NCBI GenBank assembly: GCA_902580895.1
Contig: CACHMJ010000007.1
Location: 1 to 60,087, forward strand
Source: an uncultured Pelagibacteraceae bacterium
Lineage (GTDB): Bacteria > Pseudomonadota > Alphaproteobacteria > Pelagibacterales > Pelagibacteraceae
DNA length: 60,087 nt
Direction: 5' to 3'
The translations under genes and the position numbers were made by a program. How positions within the stretch are numbered: position 1 is the stretch's first letter; every line of letters begins with the position of its first letter. The notes beneath the pieces are model-generated. The model ran no database searches, was not told the origin of the DNA, and saw only the letters and a list, made by a program, of their open reading frames with translations. Shown one piece after another: positions 45,530-53,539 of the stretch.

Positions 45530-47063
45530 AAATTTTTATATTACTACTCCGATATATTACCCATCTGGAAAACCTCATATGGGGCATGCATATTCAAGTA
45601 TTATAGCTGACTTTTTTGCGCGATTTAAATCAATTGATGATTATAAAGTTCATTTTTTAACTGGTACAGATGAGCATGGTTTAAAGATACAAAGATCAGC
45701 TGAAAAAGTGGGTAAGAAGCCCAAGGAATTCTGTGATCAAATTAGTCAAACATTTAAAGATCTCTCAAAAACATTAAATTTATCTAATACGGATTTTATA
45801 AGAACTACTGAGGATAGACATAAAAAAACAGTTCAGCATCTCTGGTCTCTTCTTGAAAAAAATGATGACATTTATTTATCAAATTATTCTGGATGGTATT
45901 CAGTCTCAGATGAAGCCTTTTACAATGAAGATGAAATAGAGGAAATAAATGGAAAAAAAATTGCAAAATCGTCAAAATCTAAAGTTGAATGGATAGAGGA
46001 GGAGTCTTATTTTTTTCGACTTTCAAAATGGCAAAAACCTTTATTAGAATTTTATGAAAATAATCCAGATTTTATATTACCTGAGTCTAGAAAAAACGAG
46101 GTAATTAGTTTTGTAAAAAGTGGTCTTAAAGATCTTTCTGTAAGTCGTAAAACTTTTACATGGGGAATTCCAGTTCCTAGTAACGATAAACATATTATTT
46201 ATGTATGGCTCGATGCATTAACAAATTATTTAAGTGCTTTAAATTATCCAGATACTAATGATGAACTTTTTAAAAAATTTTGGCCAGCATCTATCCATTT
46301 GATTGGTAAAGATATTTTAAGATTTCATGCAGTTTATTGGCCTGCTTTCCTTTTAGCTGCTAAAATTGAATTACCAAAAAAAGTTTATGGTCATGGTTGG
46401 ATATTATCTGGCGAAGAAAAAATGTCAAAATCTAAAGGAAATATTTTAGATCCATTAAAAATTATTGAGGAATATGGTTTAGACCCTTTGAGATATTATT
46501 TGGTTAAGGAAGTTTCATTTGGAAACGATGGTAATATTTCTCAAGAAAGACTTGAAGATTGTATAAATAGCGATTTAGCAAATAATTATGGTAATTTATG
46601 TCAAAGAGTTACTGCTTTTGTAATGAAAAATTGTGATGGAAAAATTCCTGCAAAAATTGATTTTCAACCAGATGATTTAAAGATATTAAATAAATATCAA
46701 GAAAATTTAGATACTATAAGGTCTAAAATAAATGAACAAAATATAAATTTTTATATTGATTTCATTGTTAATTCTCTGTTTGACGCAAACAAATATTTTA
46801 ATGATCAAGAGCCATGGAAAAAAAAGGATAATTTAACTAGATTAAATACTATAGTTTATACAACGTTAGAAATAGTCAGGAAAATTAGCTTTTTACTTTA
46901 TCCAATTATTCCCGAAACATCATTGAGAGCATTAAAAATTTTTAATTTATCAGAAAAAGATATCAAATTAGAAACTATTTCTAATAATGAATTTATTATT
47001 AAAGGTAATATGATAAATAAGATTGATATATTAATTAAGAAAATAGAAAAAGAAAATGATTGA
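45522..47063 (+). CDS. metG: Methionyl-tRNA synthetase
   Basis: 513 residues, class I. HIGH-type motif YYPSGKPHMGHAYS, KMSKS in EEKMSKSKGN, and YVWLDALTNYLSAL. The connecting domain reads YSGWYSVSDEAFYNEDEI without zinc-knuckle cysteines, the zinc-free type; the C-terminal dimerisation domain of longer MetG is also absent. Lies between holB and tatD, the common alphaproteobacterial order. Confidence 0.96.
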   Translation: MDKNFYITTPIYYPSGKPHMGHAYSSIIADFFARFKSIDDYKVHFLTGTDEHGLKIQRSAEKVGKKPKEFCDQISQTFKDLSKTLNLSNTDFIRTTEDRHKKTVQHLWSLLEKNDDIYLSNYSGWYSVSDEAFYNEDEIEEINGKKIAKSSKSKVEWIEEESYFFRLSKWQKPLLEFYENNPDFILPESRKNEVISFVKSGLKDLSVSRKTFTWGIPVPSNDKHIIYVWLDALTNYLSALNYPDTNDELFKKFWPASIHLIGKDILRFHAVYWPAFLLAAKIELPKKVYGHGWILSGEEKMSKSKGNILDPLKIIEEYGLDPLRYYLVKEVSFGNDGNISQERLEDCINSDLANNYGNLCQRVTAFVMKNCDGKIPAKIDFQPDDLKILNKYQENLDTIRSKINEQNINFYIDFIVNSLFDANKYFNDQEPWKKKDNLTRLNTIVYTTLEIVRKISFLLYPIIPETSLRALKIFNLSEKDIKLETISNNEFIIKGNMINKIDILIKKIEKEND

Positions 47064-47817
47064 CTCACATTGCCATCTAGATCATGAACCTCTACTTAGT
47101 GATCTTTCAAATGTACTTAAAAGATCCAAAAATGTTGGTATTAAAAAGTTATTAACTATATCTACATCTTTTGAGAGTTTTTCTAGAATTAAAGATATAG
47201 TCAATAGAGATGAAATCATATATGGAACAGTAGGCATACATCCACATGAAAGTGACACTAATACAATAACTAAGAATGAAATAGTTAAAAGTCTTAAAGA
47301 AAATCCTAAAATAATTGGAATAGGAGAAACGGGATTAGATTATTACTATAATAACAGTGATAAAGATAAACAAATAACTAGTTTTAAAACACATATTGAA
47401 GCAGCGATAGAGTGTGACGTTCCTATCATCATACATTCAAGAGATGCAGAAGATGATACCTTTAATATACTCAATGAGTATAAGGGACATAACCCAAGAA
47501 TTTTGATGCACTGTTTCACTGGATCAAAAAAATTTTCAGAAAAACTTCTTACATTAAATTCTTATTTTTCAGCAAGTGGAATTATAACTTTTAAAAATTC
47601 AGTTAATCTTCAAGAAACCTTTAGATCTCTACCATTAGATAAACTTTTAATAGAAACTGATAGTCCATATTTGGCACCTGTACCTAATCGAGGAAAAAAG
47701 AATGAACCATCCTTTATTGATTTTACAGCAGAAAAATTAGCTCAAATTAAAGATGTATCCAAATCAGATCTTATAGAATTCACTTCAAATAACTTTAATA
47801 AATTATTCTTTAATTAA
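47056..47817 (+). CDS. tatD: TatD family metal-dependent deoxyribonuclease
   Basis: 253 residues. TIM-barrel hydrolase; family members act as 3'-5' DNases. Metal ligands in MIDSHCHLDH, GIGETGLDYYYN, IIHSRDAEDD, MHCFTGS and LLIETDSPYLAP. Despite the name it belongs to the metG-tatD-MBL run, not to the tat operon at 20.7 kb. Overlaps metG by 8 bases. Confidence 0.93.
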   Translation: MIDSHCHLDHEPLLSDLSNVLKRSKNVGIKKLLTISTSFESFSRIKDIVNRDEIIYGTVGIHPHESDTNTITKNEIVKSLKENPKIIGIGETGLDYYYNNSDKDKQITSFKTHIEAAIECDVPIIIHSRDAEDDTFNILNEYKGHNPRILMHCFTGSKKFSEKLLTLNSYFSASGIITFKNSVNLQETFRSLPLDKLLIETDSPYLAPVPNRGKKNEPSFIDFTAEKLAQIKDVSKSDLIEFTSNNFNKLFFN

Positions 47818-47823
47818 AATATT

Positions 47824-48594
47824 ATGAAATTTATCATTCTAGGATGTGGGAGTTCAATGGGTGTACCAAGACCAGATGGTTTCTTTGGAAATTGTGATCC
47901 AAAAAACAAAAAAAATTATCGTTCAAGGTGTTCTGGTTTTATAAAGACCTCTTATGAAAATATTCTTATCGATACATCGCCAGATTTAAGACATCAATTA
48001 CTAAGACACAAAATTAAAAAGATAGATAAAGTTTTATATTCACATATGCATGGAGATCATACACATGGTATAAATGATTTAAGGGCATTTTATATAAATT
48101 CAAAAAAACAAGTGAATGTATATGCTGATAAAGACACTTCTGATTATTTAAAAAAAACTTTTACATATATTTTTAAAAGTTACTCAAGAGAATATCCAGC
48201 AACTTTAAAATTACATACACTAAAAAAAATTTTATCAGTTAAAAATTACAATAAGATTATAAAGATAAGATCAATTAAAGTTGATCATGGTAAAGTCAAA
48301 TCGAATTGTTTTATAATAGATAAAAAGATTGCATATATAAGTGATGTAAGTAAAATTTATAAAAAAGACTACAAATTTTTCAAAAATCTCAAATTTTTGG
48401 TAATTGATTGTTTGTGGTATAAACCACACCCATCTCATTTCAATTTGGAAGCATCTTTATCGATGATAAAAAAATTTAAACCCAAGAAAGCAATTTTGAC
48501 GAACTTATCTCCAGTGTTAGATTATAATGAGCTTAAGAGAGTTTTACCAAAGAATGTTATTCCTGCTCATGATGGATTAACAATTAACTTATAA
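47824..48594 (+). CDS. Metallo-beta-lactamase fold hydrolase (PhnP-like)
   Basis: 256 residues. The metal motif is YSHMHGDHTHG; other features are ILGCGSSMGVPRPDG at the start and a late HDGLTI. This is the PhnP-like phosphodiesterase branch (MBL-fold proteins after tatD). Substrate unknown; a cyclic phosphate or nucleotide diester is the family expectation. The end overlaps the glutathione peroxidase gene by 6 bases. Confidence 0.87.
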   Translation: MKFIILGCGSSMGVPRPDGFFGNCDPKNKKNYRSRCSGFIKTSYENILIDTSPDLRHQLLRHKIKKIDKVLYSHMHGDHTHGINDLRAFYINSKKQVNVYADKDTSDYLKKTFTYIFKSYSREYPATLKLHTLKKILSVKNYNKIIKIRSIKVDHGKVKSNCFIIDKKIAYISDVSKIYKKDYKFFKNLKFLVIDCLWYKPHPSHFNLEASLSMIKKFKPKKAILTNLSPVLDYNELKRVLPKNVIPAHDGLTINL

Positions 48595-49134
48595 AATTTT
48601 TTCAATTATATTTGTTATTTTCTTAGACATTGGATTTGTAAATGATGAAAAGGTATTTTCAATTTTTCCTTGTCGATTAATTAGAATTTTATAAAAATTC
48701 CATTTTGGGATTGCTGATTTTCCATAATTTTCTTTTGCCCACTTATATATTTCATGAGCATTTTCACCTTTTACATCGGTAATTGATGTTAATGGAAAAT
48801 CTATATCAAAATTTACTTCACAAAATTCTTTAATTTCAGAGTTTGAACTTTTTTCTTGGTTAAAAGAATTAGATGGAATACCTAAAACAATTAAACCCTT
48901 GAATTTGTATTTCTCCCAAAGTGTTTGCAACTCAGCATATTGTTTTGTAAAACCACAATAACTGGCAGTATTTACAATCAAAACAACTTTGTTTTTAAAG
49001 TCATTCAAATCAATAATTTCTCCCGAGATACTATCTACCTTAAAGTCAAAAAAAATCTTGTCATAATTTGCAGTTGCTGAATTTTTAAAAAAAAACATGA
49101 TTATAGTTAATCCAATGATTGTAATTTTTTTCAT
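48589..49134 (-). CDS. Glutathione peroxidase family protein, exported
   Basis: 181 residues. N-terminal hydrophobic segment TIIGLTIIMFFFKNSATA looks like a signal peptide, so it probably acts in the periplasm. Catalytic motif VNTASYCGFTKQY has Cys in place of selenocysteine; Gln is replaced in the usual FPCNQF by GIPSNSFNQE, and KWNFYKILINRQG carries the Trp/Asn. Such enzymes usually take electrons from thioredoxin rather than glutathione. Confidence 0.9.
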   Translation of the reverse strand: MKKITIIGLTIIMFFFKNSATANYDKIFFDFKVDSISGEIIDLNDFKNKVVLIVNTASYCGFTKQYAELQTLWEKYKFKGLIVLGIPSNSFNQEKSSNSEIKEFCEVNFDIDFPLTSITDVKGENAHEIYKWAKENYGKSAIPKWNFYKILINRQGKIENTFSSFTNPMSKKITNIIEKIL

Positions 49135-49143
49135 TATTATAAA

Positions 49144-50316
49144 TTACTTATTTGGGGTGAGTAATATCAAAAAGTAGCCAAATAAAGTTGATAATAATGA
49201 CCCAGTTAATACTCCGATTTTAACACCATCCATATATTGCATATTGTCAACAAAAGCTAAGTTTCCAACAAAAAGACTCATTGTGAAACCAATACCAGTC
49301 AATACACCTACACCATAAAAATTATACCAACTCGTGTTATTTGGCATCTGAGCTATTTTTGTTTTTATAGCAACATATGAAAAAGCAAATACACCTAATT
49401 GCTTACCTAAAAATAACCCTAAAACTATTCCTAATGGCACTTTATCTAGCAAAGAGCTAAGAGATAGACCCTCTAATGAAACACCAGCATTTGCAAATGC
49501 AAATAAAGGCATGATACCAAAAGCAACATAAGGGCTTATTGCATGTTCAATTTTGATTAATAAAGAAAAATCTTTTTCTTTTTTACGATGAGGGATTGTC
49601 ATTGCTAACAAAACACCTGCAATTGTTGCATGTATTCCTGAATTATGAGTAAAATCCCAAAGGAAAATACCAACTATTAAATAAGGTAAGAATTTTTTAA
49701 TATTAAATTTATTTATAACCAACAATATTAAAAACGCTAACAACATAAGACTTAAATATTTAATACTTAAATCTCCGGAATAAAATAGCGCTATAATTAC
49801 AATAGCACCCAAATCATCAATAATAGCAAGAGCTGTTAAAAAAACTTTTAATGATAAAGGTACCCTTTTACCTAATAAAGATAATACTCCAAGAGAGAAA
49901 GCGATATCTGTTGCGGAGGGTATTGCCCATCCATTCATTGTCTCACTATCTCCAAAATTGATAAATACATAAAATAATGCAGGGACTAACATTCCACCAA
50001 CTGCTGCAATTATTGGGAGAAGAGCTTGTTTTATATTAGAAAGTTCACCTTGCAAAAATTCTCTTTTTATTTCTAAAGTTACAAAAAAAAAGAATATTGC
50101 CATTAAAGCATCATTTATCCAATGAAGAACTGATAATTTTAATCCTAAATTGTTTATGCCAATAAATAAATATTGATTTAAAGTTGAAAAATATAACTCT
50201 GATAAACCTGAATTACTTATTATTAACGCAATAATTGCTGCGAATAATAAAACTAGACCACTAGCAGCTTCAAGTTTAAAAAACCAAATAAAGGGTTTCG
50301 ATAAATAATTAATCAT
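49144..50316 (-). CDS. nhaA: Na+/H+ antiporter NhaA
   Basis: 390 residues with about twelve hydrophobic segments. The ion-binding aspartates lie in ALAIIDDLGAIVIIALFYSG, and IPSATDIAFSLGVLSLLG is the other signature. Exports sodium, useful in sea water. It begins one base after the stop of the zinc-ribbon gene on the same strand, so these two share a transcript. Confidence 0.96.
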   Translation of the reverse strand: MINYLSKPFIWFFKLEAASGLVLLFAAIIALIISNSGLSELYFSTLNQYLFIGINNLGLKLSVLHWINDALMAIFFFFVTLEIKREFLQGELSNIKQALLPIIAAVGGMLVPALFYVFINFGDSETMNGWAIPSATDIAFSLGVLSLLGKRVPLSLKVFLTALAIIDDLGAIVIIALFYSGDLSIKYLSLMLLAFLILLVINKFNIKKFLPYLIVGIFLWDFTHNSGIHATIAGVLLAMTIPHRKKEKDFSLLIKIEHAISPYVAFGIMPLFAFANAGVSLEGLSLSSLLDKVPLGIVLGLFLGKQLGVFAFSYVAIKTKIAQMPNNTSWYNFYGVGVLTGIGFTMSLFVGNLAFVDNMQYMDGVKIGVLTGSLLSTLFGYFLILLTPNK

Positions 50317-50763
50317 TTAATTAAGATCTTTAGCAAAAAGTATTAAATCTCTCAAGGTCTCAAATAAGTTATATAATATGAGTTCTAAATTAGGAAAAAT
50401 ATTACTTAATGGATCCTTAAATGTATCTAATATAATTATTATTGCAATAAAAGTAATTAAAGAGACAATTAAATAGCTTAAAAATTTTCCAAAAGTAAAA
50501 TTAGATTTTGGCTTGTATTTTACTAATTCTGATCCTGGTTTTATAGGTTCAATGAATTTTGATTTACTAGTATCTTCAGCTTCATATAAAAACTTTTTTT
50601 GTTTAATAGGTTTATTGATTAACGGTTTAGTTTGTTCACCAACATTTTTATTAAAAAACCACGTTTGATCACATGATCCACATTTCAATAATCTACCTTT
50701 TTCTGGAATTAGGTTTTCATCTACATCAAAATTTTTTCCGCATGATGGACACACAATTATCAT
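50317..50763 (-). CDS. MJ0042-type zinc-ribbon membrane protein
   Basis: 148 residues. The N-terminal ribbon MIIVCPSCGKNFDVDENLIP then LKCGSCDQTWFF has two CXXC pairs; one membrane helix follows (FLSYLIVSLITFIAIIIILD). Such proteins are frequent in alphaproteobacteria, function unknown. The lysine-rich linker is typical. In one operon with nhaA. Confidence 0.85.
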   Translation of the reverse strand: MIIVCPSCGKNFDVDENLIPEKGRLLKCGSCDQTWFFNKNVGEQTKPLINKPIKQKKFLYEAEDTSKSKFIEPIKPGSELVKYKPKSNFTFGKFLSYLIVSLITFIAIIIILDTFKDPLSNIFPNLELILYNLFETLRDLILFAKDLN

Positions 50764-50833
50764 ATGCTTTATATATCAGATTCTTATTAAAAATCCTTTG
50801 TTTTACACATCTTTATACATTGAAAAAATAAAT

Positions 50834-50852
50834 AAGTACTGTATTAGTACTT
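50834..50852. promoter_or_regulatory. Perfect 7-bp hairpin just upstream of tRNA-Pro
   Basis: AAGTACT-GTATT-AGTACTT, four bases before the mature tRNA end. It may be a processing element in the precursor or a protein-binding palindrome. Confidence 0.35.
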
Positions 50853-50856
50853 GTTC

Positions 50857-50933
<77 letters not shown>

Positions 50934-50939
50934 TCTATT

Positions 50940-51221
50940 ATGAAAAAAGCAAAAATTTATAAACCAAACAAAACTGCCATGCAATCAGGATTTGGTAAAA
51001 CTGATAAGTGGATATTAGAATTTGAAACCAAAGACCCGACTATAAATCCACTCATGGGATGGGAAAGTTCATCTGATACTTATTCAGTATTGAAGTTAGA
51101 GTTTTCCACAAAAGAACTAGCAATAAATTATGCAAAAAAAAAGAAAATTAATTTTGAATTGATAGAACCTAAAAAAAGAAAAATTGTTAAAAAATCATAC
51201 GCTGATAATTTTTTGAGTTAA
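50940..51221 (+). CDS. Complex I accessory subunit, NDUFS4 family
   Basis: 93 residues. Starts KKAKIYKPNKTAMQSGFGKT and has KWILEFE, NPLMGWESSSDTYSVLKLEF and YADNF, matching the NDUFS4 subunit of respiratory complex I, shared by alphaproteobacteria and mitochondria. It would lie on the cytoplasmic arm of NADH dehydrogenase. Isolated here from any nuo genes, six bases after tRNA-Pro, as is common. Confidence 0.93.
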   Translation: MKKAKIYKPNKTAMQSGFGKTDKWILEFETKDPTINPLMGWESSSDTYSVLKLEFSTKELAINYAKKKKINFELIEPKKRKIVKKSYADNFLS

Positions 51222-51225
51222 TAAT

Positions 51226-52224
51226 ATGTTTAAATTTTTTACAGATAAACGATGGCATTTGTGGAGTATCGGGGGAACAATACTTATACTTGCAGCAACG
51301 TGGTATCAAGTTCAATTAGATGTAAGAATTAATGAATGGTTTGGTGAATTTTATGATACACTACAAAAAGCTTTGGCTGAACCTGGTGCAGTCACAGAAA
51401 AAGAATTTATTGCTTATCTTTTTACTTTTGCCAAAATAGCAGCAGTTTATATATTAGTGGTTATATTTAGTGATTATTTTACTAGTCATTGGACTTTTAG
51501 ATGGAGAACTGCAATGGCTGATTTTTATCATGATAAATGGGACTTTGCTTCATCAATCGAAGGTGCATCTCAAAGAGTACAGGAAGATACACTTAAATTT
51601 GCAAGAATTATGGAAGGCTTAGGAGCTGAACTATTAAGAAGTATAATGACATTAATCGCATTTACTCCAATCTTGTGGGGTTTGTCTAAAAGTATAACTG
51701 TGCTTCCCTGGATAGGGGAGGTTAATCACGCATTAGTTTGGGTTGCTATTATTTCAGCTTTGGGGGGAACATTTATACTTGCTGCTGTTGGGATTAAACT
51801 ACCTGGTATCGAATACGATATTCAAAAAGAAGAGGCGGCGTATAGAAAAGAATTGGTTCTTGGTGAAGATTTTAAAGAAAATGCACAACCAGCAAGAATT
51901 GACTCTTTATATGGTGGTGTAAGAAAAATTCATTACAAAATGTATTTTCATTATCTTTATTTTAATGCTGTTAAATGGAGCTACTTACAAGGAATGGTAA
52001 TTGTTCCTTATCTAGCTTTAGCACCTACAATTGTAACAGGTGCAATCACTCTAGGTTTTGTTCAACAAATTATTAGAGCTTTTGGAAGAGTAGAAACATC
52101 TCTTCAATATTTAGTAAGAAGTTGGCCAATAATTGTCGAGTTAATTTCTGTTTGGAAAAGATTAAATGAATTTGAAAATAAACTAAAAGTTAATACAGAA
52201 AAAATCTCAAGAGAAAAAATTTAG
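51226..52224 (+). CDS. SbmA/BacA-like transporter
   Basis: 332 residues with about six hydrophobic segments. Typical SbmA/BacA family stretches are WYQVQLDVRINEWFGEFYDT, WRTAMADFYHDKWDF and IEGASQRVQEDTLKFA. Members import peptide antibiotics or long-chain fatty-acid precursors by proton drive and lack an ATPase domain. No Walker motif is present here either. Follows the NDUFS4 gene by 4 bases and shares its last base with glpX. Confidence 0.88.
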   Translation: MFKFFTDKRWHLWSIGGTILILAATWYQVQLDVRINEWFGEFYDTLQKALAEPGAVTEKEFIAYLFTFAKIAAVYILVVIFSDYFTSHWTFRWRTAMADFYHDKWDFASSIEGASQRVQEDTLKFARIMEGLGAELLRSIMTLIAFTPILWGLSKSITVLPWIGEVNHALVWVAIISALGGTFILAAVGIKLPGIEYDIQKEEAAYRKELVLGEDFKENAQPARIDSLYGGVRKIHYKMYFHYLYFNAVKWSYLQGMVIVPYLALAPTIVTGAITLGFVQQIIRAFGRVETSLQYLVRSWPIIVELISVWKRLNEFENKLKVNTEKISREKI

Positions 52225-53168
52225 TGGCTTTAAATAAAGAATTAATTAATCAGATTATCACTGTAACTTCAAAAGCAGCTATTTCTTGTCACAAATTTAT
52301 TGGTAAAAATAAAAAAAATGACACTGATAAAGCAGCTACAGACTCAATGAGAAATGAAATAAATAAGATACCTGTCAATGCTGAGATTGTTATAGGTGAA
52401 GGTGAAATGGATGAAGCACCTATGTTATACATAGGTGAAAAGTTGGGCTATGGTGGAAATTTAGATCTCGATATAGCAGTAGATCCGGTAGAGGGAACAA
52501 ATTTTGTTGCGAAAAATCTCCCTGGAGCATTATCAGTGATATCTGTTGCAGAAAAAGGGAATCTCTTTAGTGCACCTGAAACTTACATGGATAAAATTGC
52601 AGTTTCAAACAAGATTCCTTATGAAGCAACTGATTTAGATTTTTCATTAGAAAAAAATATAAGAAATATAGCCGACTCATTAAATAAAGATTTTAATGAT
52701 ATTACTGCTTGTTTATTAGATCGACCTAGACATAAGAAAATAATTGATAAATTAAAAGAAATGAATGTAAAAATGAAATTAATTTCAGATGGTGATGTAT
52801 CTGGAGCATTAATGGTAACTGACGATAAATATGATGTCGATATTTTTTTAGGTATTGGAGGTGGACCTGAAGGTGTTTTGGCTGCATCAGCTATTGACGC
52901 ATATAAATGTAAATTTCAGGGGAGATTTATTTTTGATAATGATAAAGATATTACAAGAGCTAAGCGGATGGGCATAAAAGATTTAAATAAAAAATATGAT
53001 TTAAATGAAATTATTAAAGGTGATTCAATTTTTTGTGCTACAGGTATTACTTCTGGTGATTTATTGAAAGGAGTAAATCTTAAAGATAATATTTATGTAA
53101 CTGAAACCCTAGTTACGCATAAAAGCTCGAATACATGCAAAATTGTTAGGATAGAAGACACTATATAA
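52224..53168 (+). CDS. glpX: Fructose-1,6-bisphosphatase class II
   Basis: 314 residues. Gluconeogenic phosphatase; metal site in VIGEGEMDEAPMLYIGE and IAVDPVEGTN; GIGGGPEGVLAASAI is also conserved. Start is GTG at 52224 overlapping the previous stop. Class II is common in SAR11-like and other alphaproteobacteria. A 41-base spacer leads to tRNA-Glu. Confidence 0.95.
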   Translation: MALNKELINQIITVTSKAAISCHKFIGKNKKNDTDKAATDSMRNEINKIPVNAEIVIGEGEMDEAPMLYIGEKLGYGGNLDLDIAVDPVEGTNFVAKNLPGALSVISVAEKGNLFSAPETYMDKIAVSNKIPYEATDLDFSLEKNIRNIADSLNKDFNDITACLLDRPRHKKIIDKLKEMNVKMKLISDGDVSGALMVTDDKYDVDIFLGIGGGPEGVLAASAIDAYKCKFQGRFIFDNDKDITRAKRMGIKDLNKKYDLNEIIKGDSIFCATGITSGDLLKGVNLKDNIYVTETLVTHKSSNTCKIVRIEDTI

Positions 53169-53209
53169 ACTTGATAAATATTATTTTTTACAATAAAAGA
53201 TCCAGATTT

Positions 53210-53284
53210 GGTCCCTTCGTCTATCGGTTAGGACACGTGGTTTTCATCCTCGAAAGAGGGGTTCGATTCCCCTAGGGACCGCCA
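53210..53284 (+). tRNA. tRNA-Glu (anticodon TTC), CCA encoded
   Basis: 75 bases. Acceptor GGTCCCT pairs with AGGGACC; anticodon loop TTTTCAT gives TTC; T-arm AGGGG-TTCGATT-CCCCT. The anticodon stem has a T-T mismatch at 29-41 (CGTGG/CCTCG). Discriminator G, CCA encoded. Confidence 0.95.
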
Positions 53285-53287
53285 ATA

Positions 53288-53539
53288 ATGTCATATTTTG
53301 TTTATTTAATTGTTACAAATCTCAAAAAAAACAAAAAAATCTCATATGTTGGATATACAAACAACCTAAAGAAAAGGCTAAGTTTACATAATTCAGGAAA
53401 AGGAGCAAAATTTACTAGGGGCAAAAAATGGAAGCTAGTTTACTATAAGAAATATGATTCGAGGTCTATTGCTATGAGAAATGAATTTCTGTTAAAAAAA
53501 AATTATAGACTTAGAAAAAAACTTAAAACAAATACATGA
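53288..53539 (+). CDS. GIY-YIG domain protein (UPF0213 type)
   Basis: 83 residues. GIY-YIG nuclease core: YFVYLIVTNLKKN then ISYVGYTNNLKKRLSLHNSG, with KGAKFTRGKKWKLVYY. The catalytic Arg (KKRL) and Glu (NEFLLKKNYR) are kept. Single-domain proteins of this kind are common; their substrates are mostly unknown. It begins 3 bases after tRNA-Glu and overlaps the large glycosyltransferase by 4 bases. Confidence 0.9.
   Translation: MSYFVYLIVTNLKKNKKISYVGYTNNLKKRLSLHNSGKGAKFTRGKKWKLVYYKKYDSRSIAMRNEFLLKKNYRLRKKLKTNT

Noticed and set aside
53210-53284. tRNA-Glu as an integration site with a duplicated 3' end
   Set aside because: I searched the downstream sequence by eye for a copy of the T-arm/acceptor 3' sequence and found none in this window; the second site could lie outside it.
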